From assembly GCA_007258455.2 (NCBI GenBank), contig VDFB02270651.1:703353360-703417359 (forward strand): a stretch of 64,000 bases of DNA, given 5' to 3'. The notes below the pieces were generated by a model. It saw only the letters and a list, made by a program, of their open reading frames with translations, ran no database searches and was not told where the DNA came from. Shown piece after piece: positions 34,204 to 45,356 of this stretch (within the stretch, counting starts at the first letter, position 1; each line of letters starts with the position of its first letter). Source of the stretch: Sequoia sempervirens. Taxonomy: Eukaryota; Streptophyta; Pinopsida; Cupressales; Cupressaceae. The translations under genes were made by a program, and so were the position numbers.

Positions 34204-37200
34204 ATGGAAAAATAACAAGCCCAGGGTTCCCAGCCAAATATCCCTCAGGATCCCAACAATGGTGCCTCGTCACAATCCAACACCGACATTCAAAACACTT
34301 CACCACCTGGTGACGAGAACATGGTTCTTCAGCCTGAAGTCATAGTTGATGAATACCTTAGTAACCCCACCAATGTTCAGATGACGGATCGCCTCCTCAA
34401 CTAGTGTGGTGACAAGATTATTGCCACTTTACTCATGAAGGGAATCAAATCGCAGCTCGACTTTGACATGTCACAATATATCGGTGCCCAAACTCTTCCA
34501 ACACCTCAAGACCTGCTAACTTCACAAAATGTTCTAGGAAATCCATTATTCCTGAGGGTCCACCCATAGAAAATTGGTATCAACTTGGGTTCATAAATGT
34601 CATGATGTATTAAGTCACAAGTTACACTCGCATTCTAGCCTTGCCCTCAGGGGCACAACCTGATCCAAATGACCCTTTTGCTTATCGTATGCCACAAAAT
34701 ATTCCATCTGCTCCACCACTCCTGCCTCATCATCCTGGTCAACCACTTGTCAACATTGGGGGAAATCTTGTTCTCGCATTGACGCCACCTCTATGTTCTG
34801 CACCCACTGGAAATTTTCCACTGCCACCTTAAGGTAACATCCCTGCATTCCAACAACCTCCTATTAATCCTCAACAATCCACTGCATCACAAGCACCATT
34901 GTAGCACACTACTATATCATCGCAAGTGTCGCCACAACATACTGCTACTATTGTTATCTCATCTCAAACACCTCATCAACAACCTCCACAACAAAACATC
35001 ACAATTCCACAACAAAATGTCACAATTCCACAACAAAATGTTCTGGTTTTGTAGCAACACACTACTGTTTCTATGCAACCCCCACATCAAGTGACACAAG
35101 CTACATTACAACCTCAACAACTGCCCCATGGTGCCTCCATAGTGATCCCACAACAACAACACATCTTGTCTCTCCCTCATTTCCAACAACCACCACAATA
35201 GCAACAACCACCCCAACATACACACATTCCCACGCAAACATAATGTAATCCCCTTGCACAATATCTCTACCATCTTTCAAGCACATATACCGCTTATGCT
35301 GATCCATCCAATCCCAATCCAAATCTTAATTTGGTTCCTCAAAATCCACTGTGATCTCAACTGCCACTTTACACCAACCCTCTGCAATCACACTCAAATC
35401 CTTACTATCATATGTCTAATCCACAACCACCTCCATATATCACACAACAGCCCAACATTGCGTACAATTACCAATCCAATCCATACTGTACTCAACAACA
35501 GCCACCCTATCAACAAGGTGCTCCATCTACTTCCTACTATTAGCAATTGTTGTCATACCAACAAGGTGATTCCACATATCCATTCTACCAAGCTTCTATG
35601 GAATATTAGCATGGTGCTCCATCCACTTCATACTATCAACAATAACCACCCTATCAACAAGCAACCTCCACCTCTTACTATCAAAATCCATCATCCTCCT
35701 ATCCATCTTATGTCAATTCCCAACCATAATCCACATACACCAATAAATACCAACAAATGCCTCTGTATACACCTCCACCCACTTATGATCAAATCGCTTC
35801 CACCCCGTCCTCATCATACCAACAATATCCTCCCTACAATCAATCCAATCCATCTAATCCAACTCCCCCAATGCCTATTAATAAAGATTTGGAATAATTC
35901 AAAGCTACATTAAAGGACTTACAAGTAGGGACTAGCAAACAATCATTTAAGTTTGAAGGAATTTTCCCCTATCTGTTTGATCCCTCAATTTCATTCATTC
36001 CTTTCTCGAAGCATTTCGAAATGCTGAAATTTGATAATTATAAAGGAACAAAAGACCCCAAGGCTCATCTTTAGGATTTTTATGCCCATTGTCAAGAAGT
36101 CATGCATAATGGAAATTACCTCCAATGATTATTTCCAAGGAGTTTACAAGGGATAACTCTTGACTGGTTTATGGGTCTCGAGAAGGGATCTGTCAAGTCA
36201 TTTGCAGAGCTTTCAGAAAAGTTTGTTTCCCACTTCTCCTTTAATTTGGAGAAAGATATCAATATGTTGGATCTCATGAAAGAAAAGTAGCATGAGGAAG
36301 AAAATTTTGCAAGCTATATTTAAAGGTGGCGAGCTTTAGCTAGTCAGATGAAATCCCCACTTAGGGAAAAAGACATGGTCACCCTTTCATAAAAAACTCT
36401 CATCCAAATATGGCGCATAATTTTAGGCTTCACTATGTCACAACCTTTGTTGAGATAGTGGAGAAGGATCATATTCTTAAGAGAGAACTCATTGCCAAAG
36501 GGTTAGTTAAATTTTTTAACTCTGATAAAGAAAATTCATCTGGGGATAAACCTCACTATTGGAACAAGAAAAAAAATGTTGTCAATGATGGTGTCACCGA
36601 CACCAAACACATCCAAGTAGCCAATGCTTCCTAGAAGCCACAATATCCCCCTCCTCAATATTCAATTCCTCATGTCATATCAGTGCCACAAGGGGCACCT
36701 CGTCCTCCCCAACAATCCAATCAGAAAAATCAAGGGAGTAACAAACATCAATTCACTCAACTAGGAGAACCCTTGAGCACCGTGTTCAATAGGCTTCTGC
36801 AGGCCAATTACCCAATCACGTATCTTGTGACAAAACCTCTTGATGAATCCAAACCCAAACCAGCCTAGTATAAAGAAAATAAGTATTGTGAGTTCCACAA
36901 AATCAAAGGGCATACTTTAAATAAATGTCAAGGTTTAAAAACATACATCCAGGATCTCATAGATCGGGGTGATATACATGTGGATGCCAACATAGCACCC
37001 TCATCCAATGCTCAATTACAAATATATCAAAATGCTTTCCGTAAGCATAACCAAGGTCCTAGCACATCAAACTCAAACTCTAGCTCTAGTACCAATAATA
37101 ATCAAGGTAACAACACAAACAACATCAGTTACAAAAATGTGCCATTAAATTATGAAGGCATTGTCATGCACATTGAACAAGTAGAACCACGTGTGTCTAT

Positions 37201-37564
37201 GATACACGTAAAAGGAAAAGATCCACAGTGTGTTGTCACAACCCATCGTACTCCTATCACAATCCTTGGAGCCTCCATGTCCACCCAGCCTCTGCCTATG
37301 AGTTCCCAATATAACATTCTTGATCATCTAGGAAAGACCCCAACCCAAATATTCGTTATGGATTTGCTTAAGTCTTCCCCTATGCATCAAGAAATATTCA
37401 CCAAGGCCTTACAAGACACCCACATCCCTAACAGCATAGATCCTACACAATTCCAAGCATTGGTAGGACACCTCTCTACCACATATCAGCTAGGCTTCAG
37501 TCAGAACACATGCCTTGTATTGATTCCAATCATAACTGTCCCATCCATCTCGAGGTCCTTATAG
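34204..37564 (+). pseudogene. gag: Tat gag
   Basis: Starts at ATG 34204, the first Met of a frame that reads through to 35900 with scattered stops (34213, 34402, 34567). The N-terminal third is followed by a long Gln/Pro/Tyr-rich stretch (34900-35870) with repeats of the type YQQGAPSTSYYQQ. Next is a retrotransposon gag core (35950-36400) with FEMLKFDNYKGTKDPKAHL and KSFAELSEKFVSHFSFNLEKD, interrupted by stops at Trp, Arg and Gln codons. A CEFHKIKGHTLNKC zinc-knuckle-like motif of the C-X2-H type used in Tat gags lies near 36885-36930. The C-terminal 194 codons (36980-37564) are open. Gag would form the particle. Frames change several times, so no full product is possible. Confidence 0.85.
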
Positions 37565-38000
37565 CCAAGCATAAGGTAAAAAGGGTCTCGGTAGATAATG
37601 GCTCTGCCCTAAATCTTTGCACATTAAAGTTCATAAAATAGGTGGGGTACACCCACACTGACTTAAATAATCAAGTCATCACTATCAAGGCATATGATAA
37701 CGCAGAGTGTGATTCTGAGGGGACAATTTGTCTTCCAATCCAGGTTGGGCCCATTGTGCAATACACTACTTGTCATGTCCTTGATCTAGAACTCCCCTAA
37801 AATCTCCTCCTTGGCCATCCATGGATCCATGCCATGCAAGCCATTCCATCCACGTACCACCAATTTCTAAAATTCCCATTCAACAGGGTGGAAGTTACAA
37901 TACACGTGGACCCTCAACCATTTGAATATTGTCATGCATTAGAAGCTTCTTTTCCCCATTCTCATTACTGCCCTAGAGTGGAAATATGACCACCTCAAAC
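37540..38000 (+). pseudogene. pol: Tat aspartic protease
   Basis: The active-site strand reads VSVDNGSALNLCTLKF (37590-37640), with the catalytic Asp and the Asn-Gly-Ser form typical of Tat and related gypsy proteases. It is followed by LLLGHPWIHAMQAIPSTYHQFLKF (37800-37880), the conserved second half. It is in a frame shifted by one from the end of gag. Stops at 37639 and 37798 interrupt it. Unlike the host gypsy and nested element proteases, the Gly after Asp is kept. Confidence 0.85.
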
Positions 38001-39139
38001 ATCATCATCCCATTCATCTACCAACACACTAGCCACAACTTCATCCACTCCATCATCCACATTTGATTCAACTCTTACCAAAGTTCATATCATTAACAAA
38101 GGCTATGGTGAATACGAAATTTGTACAACTTTGAATGTGGCAACCATGCTAGCCTCACCACCTACATATGGGAAACCTTCTTAGTTAGCACCGAAGGAGG
38201 AGGAGAAGACGATCACCTTGAGCTCTAAGAATGTGGGATCCAACACCTTTTGCTCCCCTAGGTTAAGGCAAGACACACCAGAATATGACATCAGCCAATG
38301 GGTATACCGTGAGGAACCTGAACCATCTCCCCCTTTGAAAGAATATTTCCAAGAGACCTATCCTTGGCCCTCTAAGTTTGCGGAGAAACACAATTATCGG
38401 GAGGGAGGCCTTGGTGTAGAAGAGAAAGGAAGATAATAACCGATAGACACTTTTGTGCATCCAAGAAATCTAGGCTTGGGCCACAACACCAAACAAAAGG
38501 GTCCTATGCCATCAACTAGTGCCTTTAACAATGTTAGTGTGGACAAAAATTTTCTCAAAGACATACTAGAAGAGGAATCCATCAAACATGCTTATGATGA
38601 TGTGGATCACGTAGAACTCTCTTCCATCTTTGACTGCCTATCCATCTGCACCATTAGCCTATCCCTTCGTCATCCTGAACTCATAAACTAGGACCTACAT
38701 GGTAGCACACCTATCAACACCTTTCCCTCAATGGATATGTATGTACATCTTATGGGATTGGGGGAAGATGAACGCACTAACCACAAAAATAAAAAGAAAC
38801 AAAATAAAAAAGGGTCACCTAGAGAAAACCTCTCCAACACGCTTCTTGACTTCGAAAAAGTAAAAGAAAAGGGTGTAGCTGACAACAAAAACCTCGATGA
38901 GGCATTGGAAGATGGGGACGTTCATCTTCCCCTTGTGGGAATTCAACAGTCTAAACGATCATCCATTCTGATCAAGGAAACACAAGAAGTAAATTTGGGA
39001 ACTAAAGAAGATCCAGAAAACACATATGTCACCAAATCACTATCAGAGGAAGAGTACTCTACCATCACCCACTCAAAGAAGGCATCATCAACTTTGCATG
39101 GGCTTATTCAGATATGTTGGGTCTTGATCTTTCTCTAGT
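38001..39139 (+). pseudogene. pol: Linker between Tat protease and RT
   Basis: Mostly open in several pieces (38218-38436, 38455-38691, 38731-39138), hydrophilic and rich in Lys, Glu and Asp, with no recognised domain. Such long, poorly conserved spacers between protease and RT occur in Tat-type polyproteins. Confidence 0.55.
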
Positions 39140-39900
39140 ACTACATCACTTGGACGTACATCTTGATGCAAAACTCGTCAAGCAAAAACTCAAGAAAATG
39201 AATCCTCAAGTAGCTCTATTGGTCAAGAAAGAGCTAGAAAATATATTGGAAACTAGATTCATAAGACCCATCGACTACTCTAATTGAATCTCCAACATAG
39301 TGCCAGTTGCCAAACCAAACGGGAATATCAGGATTTGCACAGATTTTTGGGACCTCAACAAAGCCTATCCTAAGGAAAACTTTCCCTTACCAAACATTGA
39401 CATGTTGGTTGATTTAATTGCATAACATGAGATGCTCTCCCTCATGGATGGCTTCTCTAGATATAACCAGATTAGGATTGCGCATGAAGATCAACATAAA
39501 ACAACCTTCACCACACCCTAGGCCACATTCTGTTATAACGTCATGCCTTTTGGCCTCAAGAATGTCGAGGCAACCTACCAACATGCCATGACAGTCATCT
39601 TCCATGACCTCATTCACATCATAATGGAGGACTATGTTGATGATCTGTTAGGGAAATCAAGAACAAGAGAAGAGCACCCAATAATCCTCAAGAATATTTT
39701 TGAGCATCTGGAGCAATATAAGCTATGTCTGAATCCTAAGAAATGTGTCTTTGGGGTCACATCAAGAAAATTATTGGTTTTCATCATCTCCAGAAGAGGC
39801 ATAGAGGTCAACCCAGCAAAAGTCAAGGAAATCATGGACATGCCTTCACCGCACAATCTAAAATAGTTAAGGAGCCTTCAAGGTAAGCTACAATCTATGT
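39140..39900 (+). pseudogene. pol: Tat reverse transcriptase
   Basis: RVT_1 motifs in order: FIRPIDYSN, NIVPVAKPNGNIRICTDFWDLNKAYPKE (39295-39380, first catalytic Asp region), SLMDGFSRYNQI, MPFGLKNVEATYQ, then the catalytic YVDD at 39633-39644, and KCVFGVTSRKLLVFIISRRGIEVNP. Stops at 39286, 39424 and 39520, then TAG at 39865. The 107-codon stretch 39543-39866 covers the palm. RNase H follows. Confidence 0.92.
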
Positions 39901-40480
39901 AATGCTTTATAGCTCAATTAGCCGATAAATGTCAATCATTCACTCATCTCTTGAAAAAGGATAATGCCTTCAAATGGGATCCACAGTGTCAACTTGGTTT
40001 CAAGAAGATCAAGGAGTATTGGCTCACCTGCCCATCCTTATGCCACCAATTCCAAGTAAACTGCTCCTACTATATATTTCTGCCATTTCAGTCACATTGG
40101 GGGCATTATTGGTGCAACATGATGAGTCATCAAAAGAATGAGCAATTTACCATATCAGTCGAACCCTAGTAGGCTATGAGCTCAATTATTCCCCGATGGA
40201 AAAAGCTTTCTTAGCTATGGTCTTCATCTCACAAAAGCTTCGACACTATATGCTCAGTCACCCAGTGAAGCTAATCTCCAAGGTCAATCTGCTCAAATAT
40301 CTTTTATCCAAGACAACTTTGACTGGTCGCATGGCTAAGTGGGTCATCATATTGAGTGAGTTCGATATAAAGTATTTCGATCGAAAGGCTATTAAAGGGA
40401 AAGTGATAGTGGATCAGCTAGAAGGTGCTCCCCTGGTAGACGCTTATCCTTTGATAACAAAATTTCTTGATGAAGGGGTC
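39901..40480 (+). pseudogene. pol: Tat RT connection and Ty3-type RNase H
   Basis: The fragment has the RT-RNase H block: HLLKKDNAFKWDPQCQ (39938-39985), then AIYHISRTLVGYELNYSPMEKAFLAM across 40147-40217. Next come QKLRHYMLSHPVKLI, LTGRMAKWVIILSEFD and KAIKGKVIVDQL (to 40420). A one-base shift separates 39951-40169 from 40196-40639, and a TGA replaces Arg near 40139. Confidence 0.85.
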
Positions 40481-40910
40481 TTCACAGTAACAAAAGCGGC
40501 CACATGGACACTCTACTTTGATGCATCATACACACACAATGGAGTGGGGGTAGGAATCTTGTTCGTCACCCCCAAGGTGTTATATGTCGAAGTCATTCAG
40601 GTTGGATTTTCCATGCACAAACAACATCACAGAATATGAAGCTATCCTTATTAGCCTCAGAATCGCAATCCAATGGAACATCACTCGCTTGAGAGTCTTT
40701 GGAAATTCCCAATTGATTGTCAAACAGGTTAATGATGAGTTTTTCACAAAATATGATAAGTTGTTACCATATAAGTGCATGGTGGATGACTTCAAAAATT
40801 ACTGCACCTCTATCCAGTTTGACCAAATCCCAAGAGTGCAGAATAAAGCAGTAGATGCCATGGCTACAATTGGTTCCTTAATTGACATGCCAAAATATCG
40901 AACAAAGTGT
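40481..40910 (+). pseudogene. pol: Second (archaeal-type) RNase H of Tat element
   Basis: Resembles the additional aRNH domain of Tat-lineage elements, which lies between the Ty3 RNase H and integrase. The opening is ATWTLYFDASYTHNGVGVGI (first catalytic Asp kept, 40496-40555). After a frameshift near 40590 come LDFPCTNNITEYEAILISLR (catalytic Glu kept) and LRVFGNSQLIVKQV, where the expected Asp is Asn (AAT at 40704-40706). NKAVDAMAT carries the last Asp. The rest of the domain is open within a 311-codon frame that continues into integrase. Confidence 0.8.
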
Positions 40911-42251
40911 GAGTTCCTAGTCAAACAACTCTTAATCCCATCTTACGAAATCCCTAAAAGTGAAATGGTGTATGACATTGTAGGTCCTACGTCACCATGG
41001 TACCACGAAATTTATACATACCTTCATGATAACATCTTACCCATTACCTTACACATAACCAACGAAAAATATTTCATTCAACGCACCTCCCACTACACTA
41101 TTGTCGGTGATACTTTTTATCATTGTGGGTATGATGGAACCCTTCTTAGGTGTCTAAATGAGACCAAGGCTCACACTGCGTTAATAGAATTACATAGTGG
41201 AATTTGTGGGACCCATTCAAATGGCATGGCCTTAGCTAAAATAATTCTCAGAGCTGGTTACTATTGGCCTACATTGGAGCATGATTCTTGTGAATTTGTG
41301 AAGTGCCTACCCTACCAACAACACACAAATTTGATACATGCTCCTGCTCAGAATCTACAGCCTCTCATAGTACCATGGCCCTTCTCTCAATGGGTTTTTG
41401 ACTTAATCGGCAAGATATACCCTCCATCATCTGACGACCACACCTTTATAATTACTGCCACTGAGTACTTCACCAAGTGGGTGGAAGCAATGCCACTCTC
41501 TCAAATCACAGGTACTTAGATATCCAAATTCATCCTTTTCCATATTCTCTATAGATATGGAATCCCATCCACCATCATCATAGATAATGGAAAGTCATTC
41601 AAGAACTAGGCCATGAAACATGTGTGTGAAACCTTCCACATCCAACACTGTTGGTCTACGCCCTATTACTCCTAAGGTAATTGTCAAGCAGAGGCTACAA
41701 AAAAAACTTTGATCAAGATCCTTAAGAGGGTGGTTAATAATATTGGTCGACATTGGCATCTCCATATTCATCCTGCCCTTTGGGCATACTGCACTTCCAT
41801 CTGCACTCCTACCGACACCACTCCATATTCTCTCCTTTACGGTGTCGATGTCGTCTTTCCAATTGAGGTCGATATCTCCTCCCTGAGAATATATTTGAAT
41901 AACCTCATCAGTGACGAAGATGCTCGAGTTGCAAGACTCGGTCAACTAGAACTCCTAGACAAAAAATGAATAAAAGCGTACAATCATCTTCAGGCATACT
42001 AGAATTGTCTTCAAAGAAGCTAAAACAAGAAGGTCTATCCTCACCAATTTAATATTGGTTATTTGGTTCTTAAGGAGAATCAACATACCCAGCAGGATCG
42101 AGATAAGAAAGGGAAATTTGAAGCAAATTGGCTGGGTCCCTATGTCATCACAACAAAATATGGATCTAGGGCATATAGACTTGCCACACCTGAAGGAGAG
42201 CCACTAAATGAGCCCATTAACATCATGCACCTAAAAAGGTTTTACACTTAA
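40911..42251 (+). pseudogene. pol: Tat integrase
   Basis: The H2C2 zinc-binding motif is recognisable (HSGICGTH ... CEFVKCLPYQQ, 41190-41320) with the final Cys changed to Tyr. The DDE core has WVFDLIGKIYP (Asp near 41400), STIIIDNGKSFKN (Asp near 41583) and CQAEATKKTLIKILKRV (Glu near 41692). All three catalytic residues are therefore present. Stops at 41517, 41608 and 41673 break the frame. The C-terminal domain is open at 42063-42251 (GKFEANWLGPYVI ... PINIMHLKRFYT) and ends at TAA 42249-42251, the natural pol end. Confidence 0.92.
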
Positions 42252-42269
42252 GTCAGCTGGGTTATCCTA

Positions 42270-42365
42270 TCCTGCAAAAATACCAAAAAAAATCAAAAAA
42301 TTGTCAAAAAAACAAAAAAATCAAAAATAAAAATAAAAATCCAAAAATAATAAAGAGAAATAATT
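42270..42365. repeat. A-rich low-complexity tract
   Basis: Runs of CAAAAA/TCAAAAA immediately after the pol stop; no function evident. Confidence 0.8.
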
Positions 42366-43978
42366 TGTCCTATGGTGAAAACCACCCTTGGTGACACCTT
42401 GGATAAGTACGTTTGGTGAAAACATGGAAACAGGTGCCAGTCGTAAAGGGATTAATCATTATCTACCTTGTGTCCTAGTTACTTTATGCTTCCACCCATC
42501 CTATCCTCATATCCTGTCATCCTATCAATCATGTCCTTCCATCTGCATCCCTTCATCCTACTTCTTGGTATATTTTGGTTGAGCATTGGATGATCTTTAT
42601 CCGCTATCAGTAATCCTGAGCTTTTATCCTAATCTAAGCTTGCCTCATCAGTCCTTTTTGTCATGTCAGTCCTTCACTCCCATATAGGTTCCTTCACCGT
42701 GTCGGTCTTCATTTAGATCACATCTTATCATGTCTATCTTTTGGTCTCATTTTTTTTTGTCATTGATCTTTTTCAAAATACGTTTCCCCTACACTTTCAC
42801 ATAGGCAAGGTCGATCATTTGATCCACCCACAGGGAATTCCATCCCTCCACTTGTCATTCTCCATCGCTTGTGTTCATTGTCCTCTTTCCGCTTTTATCC
42901 ATGGTCTTTTCTTGAACTACGAGGGCTCCATGCTTTCACGTAGGCAAGGCTAATCTTTGATCAGGCCCCAAGCCCCTAGGTCTTTAGCGTGTGTCTATTT
43001 TGTGTCTTGTCTATGTGCCTCATGTTGTGTTTCCAAGTTATGTGCTTATCTAGTTGGTTCATAACAAACAAGATCCACTAGTATCATCAGATTCAATTAG
43101 TTTTGAATATCTTGCATCATGATGATCTCTTAGTTTAGTCTCCATCTTTGGTCTTAACAGGATGCATCCTTCCTCATCAGACCACATCAATCCCATCCAC
43201 CTTTTGATCTTGTGGCAAAGGACATTTAAGATTTATTGTGATCTTTTGATACTTTTGGCTTTTTTTTATCATTTAAGCTCTCTATCATACCTCGTCATGG
43301 TCGCCTTGATCCATCATATCATGCTGTGCTTTGACTAGTGAGCATAGGGGCATATCTTAATCTTTTCTTTGTTGTTGTCTTCCTGGTTGTGCCGCATAGT
43401 ACCCACCAAGATCTTTGTTGTCTTGTGTTATGCTAGGGCATCCTTTGTGCTTGTGGTTATCCCGATACCTGGCCCGACTAAAGTCATCGCGACTTTGGGG
43501 TGTTGGGATAACCTCCTTGTTTGTTATGTTTCTTTCATGAATTAGATACTAATCTGCCTGGGTTACACATACCCTGACACTTAGTGTCTTATGCTATAGC
43601 AAAAATCAGTGCTCCAAAAATAGAAAATTGCATTAGGATTGCATTTCATTTTCAATTCTTTCGCATTACATCTATACCTAACCTATGACCTATGATTTTG
43701 GTTGTGCAAAAATTCGCCTTCCATCTCTCGTTCTTCTCAAGATTCCTACAGTTCTTGAAAGGTGTCGTTTCACATCCATCCTACCTTAATTTTATAAACT
43801 AAAGCAAGCATGATACACAAATAAAGGAGGCCTATTAATGATGTGTGATCCATTGTCACACCCATCACCCTTAATTTTGTAATGATTACAGGGTAAGTAC
43901 TTGCCATTTAGCCCACCATTCACTCCCATTTTCCATGTAGGATGCATTATCATCCCACCTTGCATTTATCATTCTCAT
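42366..43978. other. No gene recognised (Tat 3' region)
   Basis: Pyrimidine- and CATC-rich sequence downstream of pol. Short open frames have no recognisable domains. Confidence 0.5.
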
Positions 43979-44190
43979 AATCATTCTTTTAAGTTTTTTT
44001 GGATTAACCTTAATTGGTTATTCTAAGCATCTTAGATTCATTTGCATTATCATCTTAAGTTGTTTAGATTAATATAGCTCTGTTAGTCTAAGCATCTTAA
44101 GTTCATTTTCATTATCATTTTAAGTCATTTGGATTAACCTTAATTGGTTATCCTAAGCATCTTAAGATTCATGACATTATCATTATGTTG
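43979..44190. repeat. ~65-bp tandem repeat, three copies
   Basis: Units 43979-44044, 44045-44109 and 44110-44174, each with TTTAAG...GGATTAACCTTAATTGGTTATYCTAAGCATCTTA, and the start of a fourth. Copies 1 and 3 are closer to each other than to copy 2. Confidence 0.85.
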
Positions 44191-44785
44191 CATTATCCAT
44201 TTACATTGCATTAAACATACTAATCTATCTTGTTAAAAGGAATATTCATCTGTATTCATTCATAACATACATCACATATGTATATATACATTTTGCATTC
44301 ATGTCATCATAAATCACAAATCGTTAGTCCCATAATCATATCATATAACATCCTAGTCATCCATCACATCTTGCATCACAAAATGTTAGGCATAATGCAT
44401 TTCATACATGTCATCCACATAGGCATAAACATAAATCATCATAGATACATGTGTATACCATAATCATCTCCATGACATAATGGATCACATTCATACGCAC
44501 ACATCAATAAATAAACATCCATCACATAATAACACATGGTGTCGGCAATGGTCATCGCATATCATACAAATCTCAAAATATAACGTCCGTCATAAAATCC
44601 ATCATCTCATCAAAGTACATATCCATCATATGCATTGGTAATCATCAAATAAAGTACAAGTACAAGGCTCTGAATCAAATGTAATCTTTTCCTCTCTATA
44701 CTACCCATCCACCCTGCACTTGTCAAAAACATGTCTCCTATCATTTGTCTTTTGTCCTCTCCACTGTGACCTGCCCACATCTTAC
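44191..44785. other. No gene recognised; ATCACAT-rich
   Basis: CATCATA/ATCACAT-rich low-complexity stretch. The part just below 44786 may be the intron or 3' flank of the antisense PMD gene. Confidence 0.4.
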
Positions 44786-45146
44786 CTTTGTGGTGAATCT
44801 GGCACCCCCCTCTGTGGGAGGTGTCTCCCAATATATGCTATATCCCTGCATGTGCATCCCTACTGACTGTGATGGCATCAGCGTCTGTGGCACCACTCTA
44901 ACATAGGGAGGTACGTGTCGTGCCTAATCTGGAACCTCCATGAAGTAGGCCACTGTATAGTAACTCGCCTTCCACATGTACTCATCCCTCTCTAGCACCT
45001 ATACCTTGGCCGCATCTCACTCCATCATGTACTTGTCTCGTGACCTAATCACCTGTCTCCTCTCCTGCTCCCAAGCATCCTATGTTAGCATCTACTGGTC
45101 AATCTATGCCTACATCTGTGTCACCAACCTGACATCCACTATTGTA

Positions 45147-45356
45147 TCTCTCTCACCCTACAGAGCTTGTACCTATGCCTATGCTACATCCCTCTCTCAC
45201 TGCAATGTCTGCACCTACCCTGCTATCATATCTCTCTCACCTTGTAAAGCCTGTGCTTGTGCCTCTTTTGCATCCCTCTCACCCTATAGGGTCTGCACCC
45301 GTACATCTGCTAGATCTTTCTCGCCCTGCAAAGTCTGTATCTACACCATCATAGCC
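45147..45356 (-). repeat. 42-bp (14-residue) tandem repeat in PMD coiled coil
   Basis: Five contiguous 42-bp units starting at 45147, 45189, 45231, 45273 and 45315. On the minus strand each encodes a VQAL-x-GERD type unit of exactly two heptads. Several Gln codons have become TAG. Confidence 0.75.

Noticed and set aside
35254..35913. 219-codon His/Pro-rich open frame
   Set aside because: It is the alternative frame of the Gln/Pro/Tyr-rich gag stretch; the low-complexity DNA keeps several frames open.
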